Shown here: positions 1-9,016 of the stretch, piece after piece | Numbering within the stretch: position 1 is the stretch's first letter | Layout: each line of letters starts with the position of its first letter | Assembly: GCF_018446385.1 (NCBI RefSeq) | Contig: NC_055998.1 | Location: 20,391,173 to 20,455,172, forward strand | DNA from: Zingiber officinale | Lineage: Eukaryota > Streptophyta > Magnoliopsida > Zingiberales > Zingiberaceae | Direction: 5' to 3' | Length of the DNA stretch: 64,000 bases | The notes under the pieces: generated by a model | Told to the model about the DNA's origin: nothing | What the model saw: the letters and a program-made list of their open reading frames with translations, nothing else | Database searches by the model: none | Program-made: the position numbers and the translations under genes

Positions 1-1470
1 CTAATCGGAGTTGACACTCTCTAACCCATCTATGGGGTAGAGAAGATGCTCCTAGGAACCCAATACCTATTAGAGCTCATTGGGTTCACTAAATATTCAC
101 TAGGGATAACTTCCCTAGCAACCCTCCTAATGACCCTCTTAGGCTTTAAAGCCTTGGTCATTTGGGTCTCATCAAGGTCAACTATAGGGGTGACTCCCCT
201 TGTGACCTTGGTAATGGTCTTCCTAGCCCTAGGTTTTGTTCCATAATCGAATGAACATTATGATAAGTGGGCTTGACCAATTGGGACTTAGGTTTGTGAC
301 CCAAACCTTTCTTGTCCTTGGACTTGGGTTTTTGACCCCTAGACCCTAGAGTTAAATCCTTAAGAGCCTTTTCTAGAGAGTCAAGTCTTGACCTCAAGAC
401 TTGATTTTCTTTCTCTAATACCTCAAGTTTTGATTTATCATTTTTCTTTGAGGTATTCCTAGGCATGTGTCTAGATGATTTGGGATTTCTATCTAGATTT
501 TCCTTAGCCTTAGATGAGTTAATTCTAGGGTTAGCATTTCTAGAATTGTTCTTATCTAGGCTAACATGCTTGGCTCCTAGCACATGTATCGATTTCTAGT
601 GTTAACATGCTTATCATTATTGACAATGGCAATAAGACTACTAGCATGCATCCTACTAGAATTGCAAGAATGAGCTTTAAATGTTACCTTAGGGTTTGCC
701 TTAGCTCCCCCTTTACATGTGTTTGGCCTCTTGTCCTTGTGAGGTTGCCTCCCCCTTGGACATTGACTCCTATAGTGTCCCCGTTGCTTGCATTGGAAGC
801 ACACCACGTGCTTCTTGCTCTTGCATGTCGGGACTCCGACTTCCTTGACCTTTGGTGCCGGTGGAGTCTTTCTAACCATCTTTGGACACTTACTCTTGTA
901 GTGCCCAAACTTCCTACACTCAAAACACATTATGTGTAATTTGCTTGAAATCACAGTGTTTGAGTTACCTAGGGTTGTGGATGTAGATGAACTTTCTTCT
1001 TCATCTCTTCCGGAGGTAGATGCCTCTTCTTGCTCCGATCTTGAACAAGAGCTCTCCTCCTCTTCTTCCTTGGATGTTGAGTAGCCCTCAACTCCCAATT
1101 CGCTTCCTCCATGATGTGAGCTACTTGGCTCACTAGGCTCCTCTTCATGGAATTTTGCCAAATTGTTCCACAATTCCTTGGCGTTGTTGTACCTATCTAT
1201 CTTGCACAAAACATTATTAGGTAAAGCAAATTCAATAATTTTTGTTACCTCGTCATTGATTTCAGATTGTCGGATTTGCTCTTCCGTCCACTCCTTCTTC
1301 TTGATAGGTTTTCCTTCCTCATCCATCGGAGGGGAAAACCCTTCTTGTACACAAAACCAATTTAACATATTAGTCCTAAGAAAATACATCATCCTTACCT
1401 TCCAATATGTGAAGTTGTCGTGAGACTCGTAGAAGGGTTGAATCGTGACATCTTCTCCATAGAGATCCAT
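1..1470 (-). pseudogene. Copia-type (possibly Sirevirus) gag, broken, runs off left edge
   Basis: This is the gag region of an LTR retrotransposon reading right to left. The likely start is ATG at 1470-1468; the open frame extends upstream through the primer-binding site only without an ATG. Two zinc knuckles are visible (CFECRKFGHYKSKCP and CFQCKQRGHYRSQCP, both CX2CX4HX4C), after an acidic Ser/Glu-rich stretch. The first frame stops near 577. Coding resumes in another frame at 583-182 with a basic, coiled-coil-like segment (LEVLEKENQVLRSRLDSLEK). A third stretch down to about position 20 ends in a tail with IPSEYLVNP and NRYWVPRS. At least two frame breaks make it non-functional. The long gag with coiled coil suggests a Sirevirus-like Copia element; protease, integrase and RT would lie left of the window. 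Confidence 0.8.
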
Positions 1471-1517
1471 CTCTAGCCCGTGCTCCCCCGGGTGTTGATC
1501 CGTCAAAGAGCGGCCTC

Positions 1518-1529
1518 GCTCTGATACCA
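1518..1529 (-). other. Primer-binding site, tRNA-iMet type
   Basis: The minus strand reads TGGTATCAGAGC, the usual initiator-methionine tRNA complement of plant LTR elements. It lies two bases inside the LTR edge at 1532 and precedes the gag start, so it fixes the element's orientation as minus. Confidence 0.88.
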
Positions 1530-2114
1530 CTTGTTGGGATCGTTCGTACTCGGCTAGAGAGGGGGGGTGTGAATAGCCGCCCCAAATTCTCGCGTTCTTC
1601 CTACAGTTAGGGTTAGTCGCAGCGGAAATACAAGGAAGAAACTAAGGAGAAGAAAAAACAAACCGATGTAACGAGGTTCGGAGATGAACTCCTACTCCTC
1701 GGCGTGTCCGTAAGGTGGACGAAGCCTACCAATCCGTCGGTGGATGAGTCCCCGGAGAACCGGCTAAATATGAGCTCCTTATGGGTGGAGAAACCTCACC
1801 ACAACTACTTCTTGCAACAGCAAGATAAGGAGTACAAATACAAGAGAAGCAAGAAGTAAATACACAGCAAATGTAAACAACCCTTGCCTTCTTGTCGACT
1901 GTTGAAGAAGCAACAGCTTCTTAGACGCCAACCACAGCAGCAGCGCAACAGGAAGAAGCTCACACGAAGCTTGCGAAGAAGAGCTCAACAAAGCTCAAGT
2001 ACCAGAACAGCAGCTCTGTAAGAGAAGAGAGCGAGCACCGAAGATGCCCTCGTCTCCTTTATACCTGCGAAGAAGAAAGCGAAGAAACTAGCCGCTGCAT
2101 TGCAAGCTAGAACT

Positions 2115-2450
2115 CGATCGGTCTGACCGATCAGCTGATCGGTCTGCATCGATCATGATCGGTCCCCCCGATCGCACGTAAACATTCATGCGATCGATCG
2201 TGGACCGATCACCGATCGGTCCACGACCGATCCCAACTCTGGCTTTGAAGCTCTTCCTTCCGCGACATCGTCTCGATCGGTCGCCACGACCGATCAGAAG
2301 CTCTGATCGGTCCACGCACCGATCAGCGCCTTCTCGCGGCCATCGATCACCTTCCGATCGGTGCAGATCGATCGATACCGATCAAGAGCACACCGATCGG
2401 TCTGCACCGATCGATACCGATCGATACACCGATCGGTCACCGCATCGATC
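2115..2450. repeat. Palindromic CGATCGGT-rich array in LTR
   Basis: About 335 bp densely filled with GATCGGT and its complement ACCGATC, often overlapping as CGATCG palindromes. Open frames across it are low-complexity Arg/Asp/Ser artefacts. Confidence 0.85.
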
Positions 2451-2910
2451 AGATAACTAGTGACTTGGTTTTGCCCAAACCAAGTCCCAAGCCTTCCAAA
2501 CCAACATTCGGTCAACCTCGACTGTTGGTACTTCATTCCTAGCATCTGGTCACCCTTGACTGCTAGAATTCGCCAAGTGTCCGGTCAATCCTTTGACCTA
2601 CTTGGACTTTCTCAACACCGGATGTCCGATCATCCCCGATCCATCTGGATTTTCCCTGCTCGGCTTCACTCACCCGGACTTTCACCGGCTTCACTCACCA
2701 GGACACCGCCTAACATCCCGTTAGGACTTTCTCAGTCAAGTCACTCACCAGGACTTTCCAACCGCCTAACATCCCAGTTAGAACTTTCCCACCGCTCGGC
2801 TTCACTCACGGGACTTTCCTTCCGCCTAACATCCTAGTTAGGACTTTCCCACTGCTCGGCTTCACTCACTGGACTTTCCACCTGCCTAACATCCCAGTTT
2901 GGACTTTCCC

Positions 2911-3118
2911 TCATGTCAAGCTCCCTGCTTGGACTTCTCCGTGCCAAGTCTCCATACTTGGACTTTTCCAGTGCCAAGTCTCCATACTTGGACTTTTCCC
3001 GTGCCAAGTCTCCACACTTGGACTTTTCGCGTGCCAAGCTCCCTGCTTGGACTTTTCCAGTGCCAAGTTCCCTGCTTGGACTTTTTCCGTTGCCAAGTCT
3101 CCATACTTGGACTCTTTC
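2911..3118. repeat. 30-bp minisatellite in LTR
   Basis: Units beginning GTGCCAAGTCTCC and ending in GGACTTTTCC recur at about 30-bp spacing (for example 2941, 2971, 3001, 3031). A looser GGACTTTCC-containing array extends left to about 2600. Overlapping open frames in several registers are repeat artefacts. Confidence 0.88.
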
Positions 3119-3368
3119 CCGAATCAGGTCAACCAGGTCAACCTAGACCTACGGTTGCACCAATAATCTCCCAAACATCTATTCTTGTCCCATATCAAGA
3201 ATACAACTCTTCCACGAGTGTCAAACATCAAAATACAACTCAACTAGGTCAACCTTGACCTAAGGTTGCACCAACAATCTTCCTAAGTCAAACATCAAAA
3301 TACAACTTGAGTCAGGTCAACTCGAGTCAGGTCAACCATGTCAACCTTGACCTAAGGTTGCACCAACA

Positions 3369-3554
3369 TGATAAACATGCATATAAAACGAGGAAGAGGA
3401 AGACCAAAAAAGACTTGGTTAGCAACAATAAAATAAGATAAAATTTATTTAAATATAGATGATGATATAATAGGAGATAGAGCTTAATGACGTAAAAAGA
3501 TTCATACAGCCGACCCCACCTAGTGGGAAAAGGCTTGGTTGTTGTTGTTGTTGC
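3369..3554 (+). mobile_element. RTE-type LINE, 3' end fragment
   Basis: The stretch encodes a remnant of a LINE reverse-transcriptase C-terminus (KRGRGRPKKTWLATIK, then a stop and an acidic tail). Next comes the typical plant RTE 3' end: AGCCGACCCCACCTAGTGGG, AAGGCTTGG, and a (TTG)n tail at about 3537-3553. The 5' part is missing: the preceding Copia LTR ends exactly where this begins, so the LTR element probably inserted into it. Confidence 0.72.
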
Positions 3555-4059
3555 TCAAGACCATGGTCTCCCTTTATATCGGAGCACCATCTCTTCCCAA
3601 CATTGAATGACGAGTAATGGTCATTCAATTCCTAGGGTTTAATGATAGCCAATGACCATCAATGGCCGACCATTACTATCCGGGAGGTTACGAAAGCACT
3701 AGTTAATGCTTCTGTTACCTTTTTGTACTACCTGCTTGAGTAGCAAAAAGAATCTATGTTGGTTGTTCCGCTTGGGCAAATTTTATCCCAATCGGTCCGA
3801 CATTTGGCACACACAAGTCGTGCTTGCACACGAGTCAACATGATTCAATGCAATTCGGGCCATGGATTTGTATCCCCTGCACACCCATGCATGAGAGAGA
3901 GTCTCTCCCCATGCATTTGTTCACATCATCAATGTATGTGAATCAATATAAATCAACTAATATGTCTTGAAACTCTCAATGTGAGACTAAAATCTCATTC
4001 ATAATGGAGAGCTTTTTCCTTTTCCACCTTTTCTCTATTTACATATATCCAACAATAGC
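3555..4059. other. Unassigned spacer, possible old LTR fragment
   Basis: No gene seen. Mixed-composition sequence ending near 4054 in a CCAACA tip that would suit an LTR edge, but no partner repeat or primer site was found. Open frames here are short and unsupported. Confidence 0.4.
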
Positions 4060-4061
4060 CC

Positions 4062-4760
4062 TCACAATCTTAGCTGAGTTGGTAAGTAATAGGTTGATTG
4101 TCACACAAGTAGAGCCCTCAATTTGGGTTAGGTCTGTCGGGTTGGGTTCGTCGGGTTGGTCCGCCCCGCCAAACAATTTAAGTGAGTTAGATTGAAATTT
4201 TATTAACCCAAGTCCGTCGCAAGTCGACCTGTCTAGGGCCGCGACTTGCACGGGTCAGCCCGCGACGGACTTGGGTTAGCCCGTGTATTGAGAAATACAT
4301 GTAAGCTAAGTTTTATGTTAATTTATTATTTACTTTTTATAATTTTAAAATAAAAATAATACTTTTCATCAAATAGGTGTACTTATTTTGTCCATTTATA
4401 TTTAAAATATCTATTTCTAGATATATTTCATTGATAAAAAACCTTTTGAAATAAAACATTAAATATATGATTTTTTTTTAAAAAAAATTCAAAAAAAATT
4501 TATGGGCTCACGGGTTGCCCCGCTTAACTCGCAATCTGCCTTTGATTGAATTAACCCGTGGTGGGACGGATCAATCCATCTGACAGCTCTACACATAAAG
4601 TCTTGAGGTCGAATCTCGAGGCTGGCAGAGCGTAAATCAACACGCATAAACTTACCTTACCTACTACTTACCTTCTCATCCATCATGATTTACCTCCTTT
4701 ATATTGATCTTAGGACTAAACTGGTAAGCGCAATGGTGAGATATTCACCTTTTATCACAT
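4062..4760 (+). mobile_element. tRNA-derived SINE, split by a hAT element
   Basis: The left part (4062-4109) has a tRNA A-box-like TTAGCTGAGTTGGTAAG. The right part (4592-about 4760) has a B-box-like GAGGTCGAATCTCG, then GATTTACCTCC and a TATTCACCTTTT end. The same B box, GTGATTTACCTCCT and TATTCACCTTTT occur in order in the cleaner SINE at 51389-51598, so both look like one family. The two halves are separated by the element at 4110-4591. Confidence 0.65.
4110..4591. mobile_element. Non-autonomous hAT-like element inside the SINE
   Basis: The ends are TAGAGCCCTCAATTTGG and, inverted on the right, TAGAGCTGTCAGATGG. Flanks CACACAAG (4102-4109) and CACATAAAG (4592-4600) look like a diverged 8-bp target duplication with one substitution and one indel. 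The interior is AT-rich with repeated GGGTTGGGTTCG/CGGGTTGCCC-like motifs and has no transposase. Confidence 0.6.
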
Positions 4761-5114
4761 ATATTTAATAATAATTTCAATTATCCATCTATCGTTATAT
4801 TATTTAATCCTATTTAATTTAATTATTAAGTATCCACCGAGTCAAATGTTTTAATTATTTTCGAAGTGTGAAAATTCTACGTGATTTTAAGATTAATAAA
4901 AAAAAATTTTTTATTCATTTGTTTTTTCAAAGTGAGTATTCTAACATATTAATCCCTGAATATTCTATTTTCACACATTTAAATTAAATAAAAAATGATG
5001 TGGTAGAAAAATAAAAATAAATAGAGATGTGCAAGCTGATTTGGTCCACAACATACCACAGATCGAGTTTGACGCGTTGGGATTTCTCAGCCGTCCGATC
5101 ATGATGTCCTTCCC
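4761..5114. other. AT-rich upstream region of the dehydrogenase gene
   Basis: Presumed promoter and 5' leader of the following gene. Strongly AT-rich up to about 5020, then rising in GC. No confident TATA box or start site can be chosen. Confidence 0.4.
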
Positions 5115-6206
5115 GTGGATCGAGTCAAGTTGGTTCCCCGTAGCTCCGCTCCTACTAGGGTTCCTGCCTGGCCGATGCCCTTCCGCCTCCCGGTGCTCCT
5201 CCGCTGTCTGCGCCGCTCGCCTGCCGGTCTACGCTGCCATATTTGCAACATGGCCGGACTTCTATCTTCAGATAAAGTCGTAATACCGAGTACTACGCGG
5301 ATCGGTTGGATCGGGACAGGCGTCATGGGCCGGTCTATGGCCGGTCATCTCCTCTCTGCCGGTTACTCACTGACCGTCTTCAACCGGACCTCCTCTAAGG
5401 CCCAGGCCCTGCTGGACCGAGGCGCTAAGCTAGCTGGCTCCCCGGTCGACGTTGCACGCGCCAGTGATGTCGTCTTTCTCATCGTCGGCTATCCCTCCGA
5501 CGTCCGGCGAGTCGCCCTCGATCCATCTGAAGGAGTGCTTCCTGGCCTGGCTCCTGGCTCCGTCCTCGTTGACATGACCACAAGCGACCCTGCCCTAGCC
5601 GCCGAGATCGCCGATGCTGCTCTAGCGGTGTCTTGTGCGGCGGTGGATGCTCCAGTATCGGGCGGCGACCGTGGAGCCCGCACCGGAACTCTCTCCATAT
5701 TCGCCGGAGGCGACAAGTCCGTCGTCCAGAAGCTTGAGCCGCTGTTCGGTTGTATGGGCACGGTAACCTACATGGGACGACCTGGGCAAGGCCAGAGAAC
5801 GAAACTTGGGAATCAGATCGCAATCGCATCAACAATGGTGGGGCTGGTGGAAGGGATGGTGTATGCCCACAAGGCTGGGCTCGACGTCGAGAGGTGGATG
5901 GACGCAATTTCTACGGGCGCAGCTGGGTCAAAGTCGCTCGAACTATACGGAAAGAGGATCTTGAAGAGGGACATGGAGGCTGGGTTCTACGTACACCACT
6001 TCGTGAAGGATCTTGGCATTTGCTTGAAGGAATGTCAGAGCATGGGACTAGCATTGCCAGGTTTGGCGTTGGCGCATCAGCTGTATGTCTCACTCATGGC
6101 TCACGGAGAGGGAGAACTAGGGACTCAAGCACTAATTTTGTCCATTGAACGACTCAACAATACCCGTTTGGAAGGAGAGCCAAAGCCAAACACACAGTCG
6201 GCATGA
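5115..6206 (+). CDS. 3-hydroxyisobutyrate dehydrogenase-like, mitochondrial
   Basis: Uninterrupted 363-codon single-exon gene of the beta-hydroxyacid dehydrogenase family (NAD(P)-dependent oxidation of 3-hydroxyisobutyrate or a related substrate; valine catabolism is the classical role). The Rossmann motif GTGVMG is at residues 67-72, the substrate-binding motif DAPVSGGDRGARTG at 178-191, and catalytic Lys230 and Asn233 lie in GQGQRTKLGN. Length and order match plant HIBADH-like 1 proteins. An in-frame ATG at 5175 (residue 21) opens MPFRLPVLLRCLRRSP, an Arg-rich stretch without acidic residues that looks like a mitochondrial presequence, so 5175 may be the true start. GC is much higher than the flanks. 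Substrate could instead be glyoxylate/succinic semialdehyde-like; the sequence does not settle this. Confidence 0.9.
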   Translation: MDRVKLVPRSSAPTRVPAWPMPFRLPVLLRCLRRSPAGLRCHICNMAGLLSSDKVVIPSTTRIGWIGTGVMGRSMAGHLLSAGYSLTVFNRTSSKAQALLDRGAKLAGSPVDVARASDVVFLIVGYPSDVRRVALDPSEGVLPGLAPGSVLVDMTTSDPALAAEIADAALAVSCAAVDAPVSGGDRGARTGTLSIFAGGDKSVVQKLEPLFGCMGTVTYMGRPGQGQRTKLGNQIAIASTMVGLVEGMVYAHKAGLDVERWMDAISTGAAGSKSLELYGKRILKRDMEAGFYVHHFVKDLGICLKECQSMGLALPGLALAHQLYVSLMAHGEGELGTQALILSIERLNNTRLEGEPKPNTQSA

Positions 6207-6685
6207 ACTCTGGTACTGGAGTTAAAATCATTTCCTTGCTTTTAGCCTAATCTTATTCCTTGATATGTGTTTGTTTGAATGCTTATGTGATTCCTGTTTA
6301 ATAGTTTCGAACAATCTTCCTGTTTCTCTCAATATTATCTGCTGGTTTGGGTGCAATTTATTTGGTAATAATGTTATGTGATTGCACTGTCTTTGAAATG
6401 AAGACTATTGTTCCAGTTTTTGTTCCATTTTTACTCAATTCTTTGTTAGGAATATATTTCTGTCTATCACATTTCCTCAACAACCTTATTGGATGGTCCG
6501 TCATTGTTACACTGGTGTGACATCGCCTAGCTCGAATTGTCCACCTTCTGCTACTATCTCACAGGTACCTAGCCTTTTCTAAGACCTCTCAGTTCATCTC
6601 AATCCCTTCAACCATGAACCAGTGCAACCTCGCCACTTTGGGTCACGAGAAAGCGAGCTACTGCCTTGGGGATAGTGGCGTCTTA
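6207..6685. other. 3' flank of dehydrogenase gene
   Basis: T-rich presumed 3' UTR and spacer with no recognisable gene; leads into the methyltransferase pseudogene. Confidence 0.4.
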
Positions 6686-6689
6686 TGGA

Positions 6690-7735
6690 AATAGGGACGG
6701 AAGCATGTACAAAGGGCACCAGAGGCTGCGGAGAGAGTTCTTGTTAGAGATGAGTAATGCATTGTTAAGAAAGACACCATCGTTGCAGATGAGGAAGATT
6801 TAGAGGTCGAGCCAGTTGATGACCCAATGTAGGAGAAGATTAACAGGTACCTAGCTGTCATTGGACAAGGGCCTCTCAGTTTGAGAAGCAGAAGAACCAG
6901 TACTGGAGTAAAGGATGTGAGTTGGGAAAGAAAGCCAGTTAAAGGTCAGAGGAACCCCAGTTTGAAAATACGAGGGTTCGTCGATCGAATATGCAGGACA
7001 ATTGGTGTAGAAACACATGGAAAGAGGTGACTGAATCTTCTTCTGTGCCCAAAATGGTAGGCCTGAGTGTTTATGGTGTTGTCCAGTCCTAGCTGCATTG
7101 ATGCAGAAAGAAGGGAGTTTTACGCTCTTTATGTTCAGGAAGGATTGGACTTGAGTGGAAACAACAAGAAAAAGGACAAGAAAGCAGCGGAGAGAATATT
7201 GAAGATAGTGGAGAAGGTAGGCTTGAAAATTGTAGAAGCCTCCAAGCATGACCTCAATATGGTTGTTGATAACAGACCTCATCGAGGAGTGATTCTTGAT
7301 GCTTCTCCATAGAAAATGGTGAACATAAGAAAATCTCTTCTTTGGCTTGCTCGAGATGAGGTGACAGACCCACAGAACTCAGGGGGGCCATCATCAGGTC
7401 AGCTTATTTCTTTGGAGAAGAAGGGGTGTTCCTATGTGCAAAGAATCCCTTTAAGTGCAGTAAGCAAAGCCAGCGCTGGTTCCCTTGAACTGATTGGACT
7501 TTTGTCCTGCAAGAACATGACGCAGTTCGTCATCATCAGCTGAGAATGGTTGGCGAGTTCTTGGTGGATCAGTCTCTTCTAAGCCTGTTCCCTTAAGTGA
7601 GGTTGAAATTGGGGTGCCTAGAATTCTTGTCAAGGGTAGTGAAGGCAGCACCAGGTCAAGGCCCCTGGTTTAGAGGTCTTCGCACTCAATTAAGTAGAAT
7701 CCCTGGAAGTTCTCCATCAGTTCATTCATCCCACA
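6690..7735 (+). pseudogene. TrmH/SpoU rRNA 2'-O-methyltransferase (MRM1-like) pseudogene
   Basis: Disconnected segments in changing frames match, in order, a plant organellar SpoU-type rRNA methyltransferase. They are NRDGSMYKGHQRLRRE near 6693, DLEVEPVDDP near 6800, TWKEVTESSSVPKMVG near 7013, RREFYALYVQEGLDL near 7102, SKHDLNMVVDNRPH near 7240, DEVTDPQN near 7355, and SKASAGSLELIGLLSCKN near 7466, ending around GSSPSVHS at 7705. SpoU-fold core motifs are present, but several in-frame stops and frameshifts and a damaged N/G-rich motif after DPQN rule out function. No introns separate the segments, so it looks like a retrocopy. No poly-A tail or flanking duplication was found. Confidence 0.78.
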
Positions 7736-9016
7736 GGTTCAGGAACATATCATGTACCATTAAGCTAATGCCCTTATTAAATGATAAATCGCCGGATAAG
7801 CATGCCAATAATAATGTATATCTAAATAAAGGTTTTCACTGTTCAGAAATGCGTCTCAGTTCACCGTCTCTGCACCCGGACCTAACTACCGTTGTCTTTC
7901 ATGTCTTTTCACTTTGTTCCCTTGTACATCAAAAGACCCAAGCTCTACTACCCGTCTCGCAAACTTTAGCTGGCTTTTAAAGAACCAGTCAAGCAATGGG
8001 ATACAGACAGTGTCCCAACGAGCATCCATTCGCCTCCATGAATACCTCAGGGACCCATCCCACCTACCCTCCACCCATTTGCTCACATGCACTTGTTTAT
8101 TTGTTAGTGTACACTCCAAAGAAGAGGAATAAATCATTTAACGCCCATCATTTTGATAATTATCGCGATGCACTGCACAAATTGATATGATTGCTATTTG
8201 CAGGAGACAGAGAGCCTATTTTCCAGCCGGAAGCCACATGTTCGGGTGCCCTTTTCCCTGTCTTTATCATCTTCTCCTCCCACATGCCGGTTGGTAACCG
8301 GAGACGGTGGTTTTTTTTTTTTTTTTTGGCAATTTACCATTTATTATTAATCTTCGTACGCGGGTGGGGTTCTCGGCCGACGGGAGACACATGTCTTCCC
8401 ACGTGCGACGACGTCCCACTTCGAGTCCTCGATGTGACAGTCCCGGCCATGGCATCCGACGGCCACCTCCTGACGATCTCTGCAGAATGGACGGTTAATG
8501 TTCATCGAGAAATCTCGGCTTTTAACGGTTACAAAAAAAATTTCGATTCGACGGCCCAGATGCCATCTGCCAGCTGCAGGCCACCGCATCCAGGTCAGCG
8601 TTATAGTCAATTGCTGTTTTGTTTTTTCGCGGCTTCTAGTGCAGATTGACCGCTCTGCCCTCTTATTGTCCATGCAATTATCGACGGAGGGAGGATACGA
8701 AATGCAAGATAACATATTGAATGTAGAAGGGGGCAAGTTCGTAATATTGTTAAAGTATCAGGGTAGAATATCTGCTCGCTACTGTTTTCTCCATTTGCTA
8801 TAGACCGACGGCACACACTTGTTGCAGTGAGAGAGAGGACTGAGCTTGGGGCTTGGGCTTTCGTATTCCCCTTCATCTCTCTCGCCGCCTCCAATCTTTC
8901 CTTTCCCCAACTCTTCTGCTCATGAATTCGATCCGCCCCTTCTTATCGAAGATCGTTGACTTACTCCATTTTGTTTGAATTCTTGGTTCCAAAATTCGTT
9001 TTTTTTCTCTGCTGCA
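7736..9016. other. Intergenic and putative LYK3 promoter
   Basis: No gene. Contains a poly-T run near 8311-8327 and GC-rich sequence from 8340. The pyrimidine-rich 8870-9010 is probably the 5' leader of the receptor kinase. A G-box lies at 8400. Confidence 0.45.
8400..8405. promoter_or_regulatory. G-box / ABRE-like site
   Basis: CACGTG followed by CG, about 610 bp upstream of the LYK3 start, with a second ACGT core (GACGTC) some 10 bp on. This context is bound by bZIP/bHLH factors and fits ABA-responsive elements. Function is inferred only. Confidence 0.35.

Larger units (their letters stand above)
1532..3368 (-). mobile_element. 5' LTR of the left-edge Copia-type element
   Basis: On the plus strand it opens TGTTGGGATC and closes CACCAACA, giving TG...CA ends with TGTTGG/CCAACA inverted tips, and it abuts the primer site. 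It is about 1.84 kb. It contains a palindromic array rich in CGATCGGT (2115-2450) and a 30-bp minisatellite (about 2911-3118). The other LTR lies outside the window, so the target duplication cannot be checked. An LTR of very similar layout starts at 57695. Confidence 0.8.

Noticed and set aside
2188-2460. Plus-strand 90-codon frame rich in Arg, Asp and Ser
   Set aside because: It is translation of the CGATCGGT array.
2834-3258. Several overlapping frames with repeated Lys/Ser/Trp peptides
   Set aside because: Products of the 30-bp minisatellite read in all registers.
5479-5907. Minus-strand frames of 90-142 codons
   Set aside because: Shadows of the GC-rich dehydrogenase gene in the opposite strand.
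8191-8736. 152-codon plus and 129-codon minus frames in the LYK3 upstream region
   Set aside because: No domain signal, poly-T driven Phe run, and probably promoter sequence.
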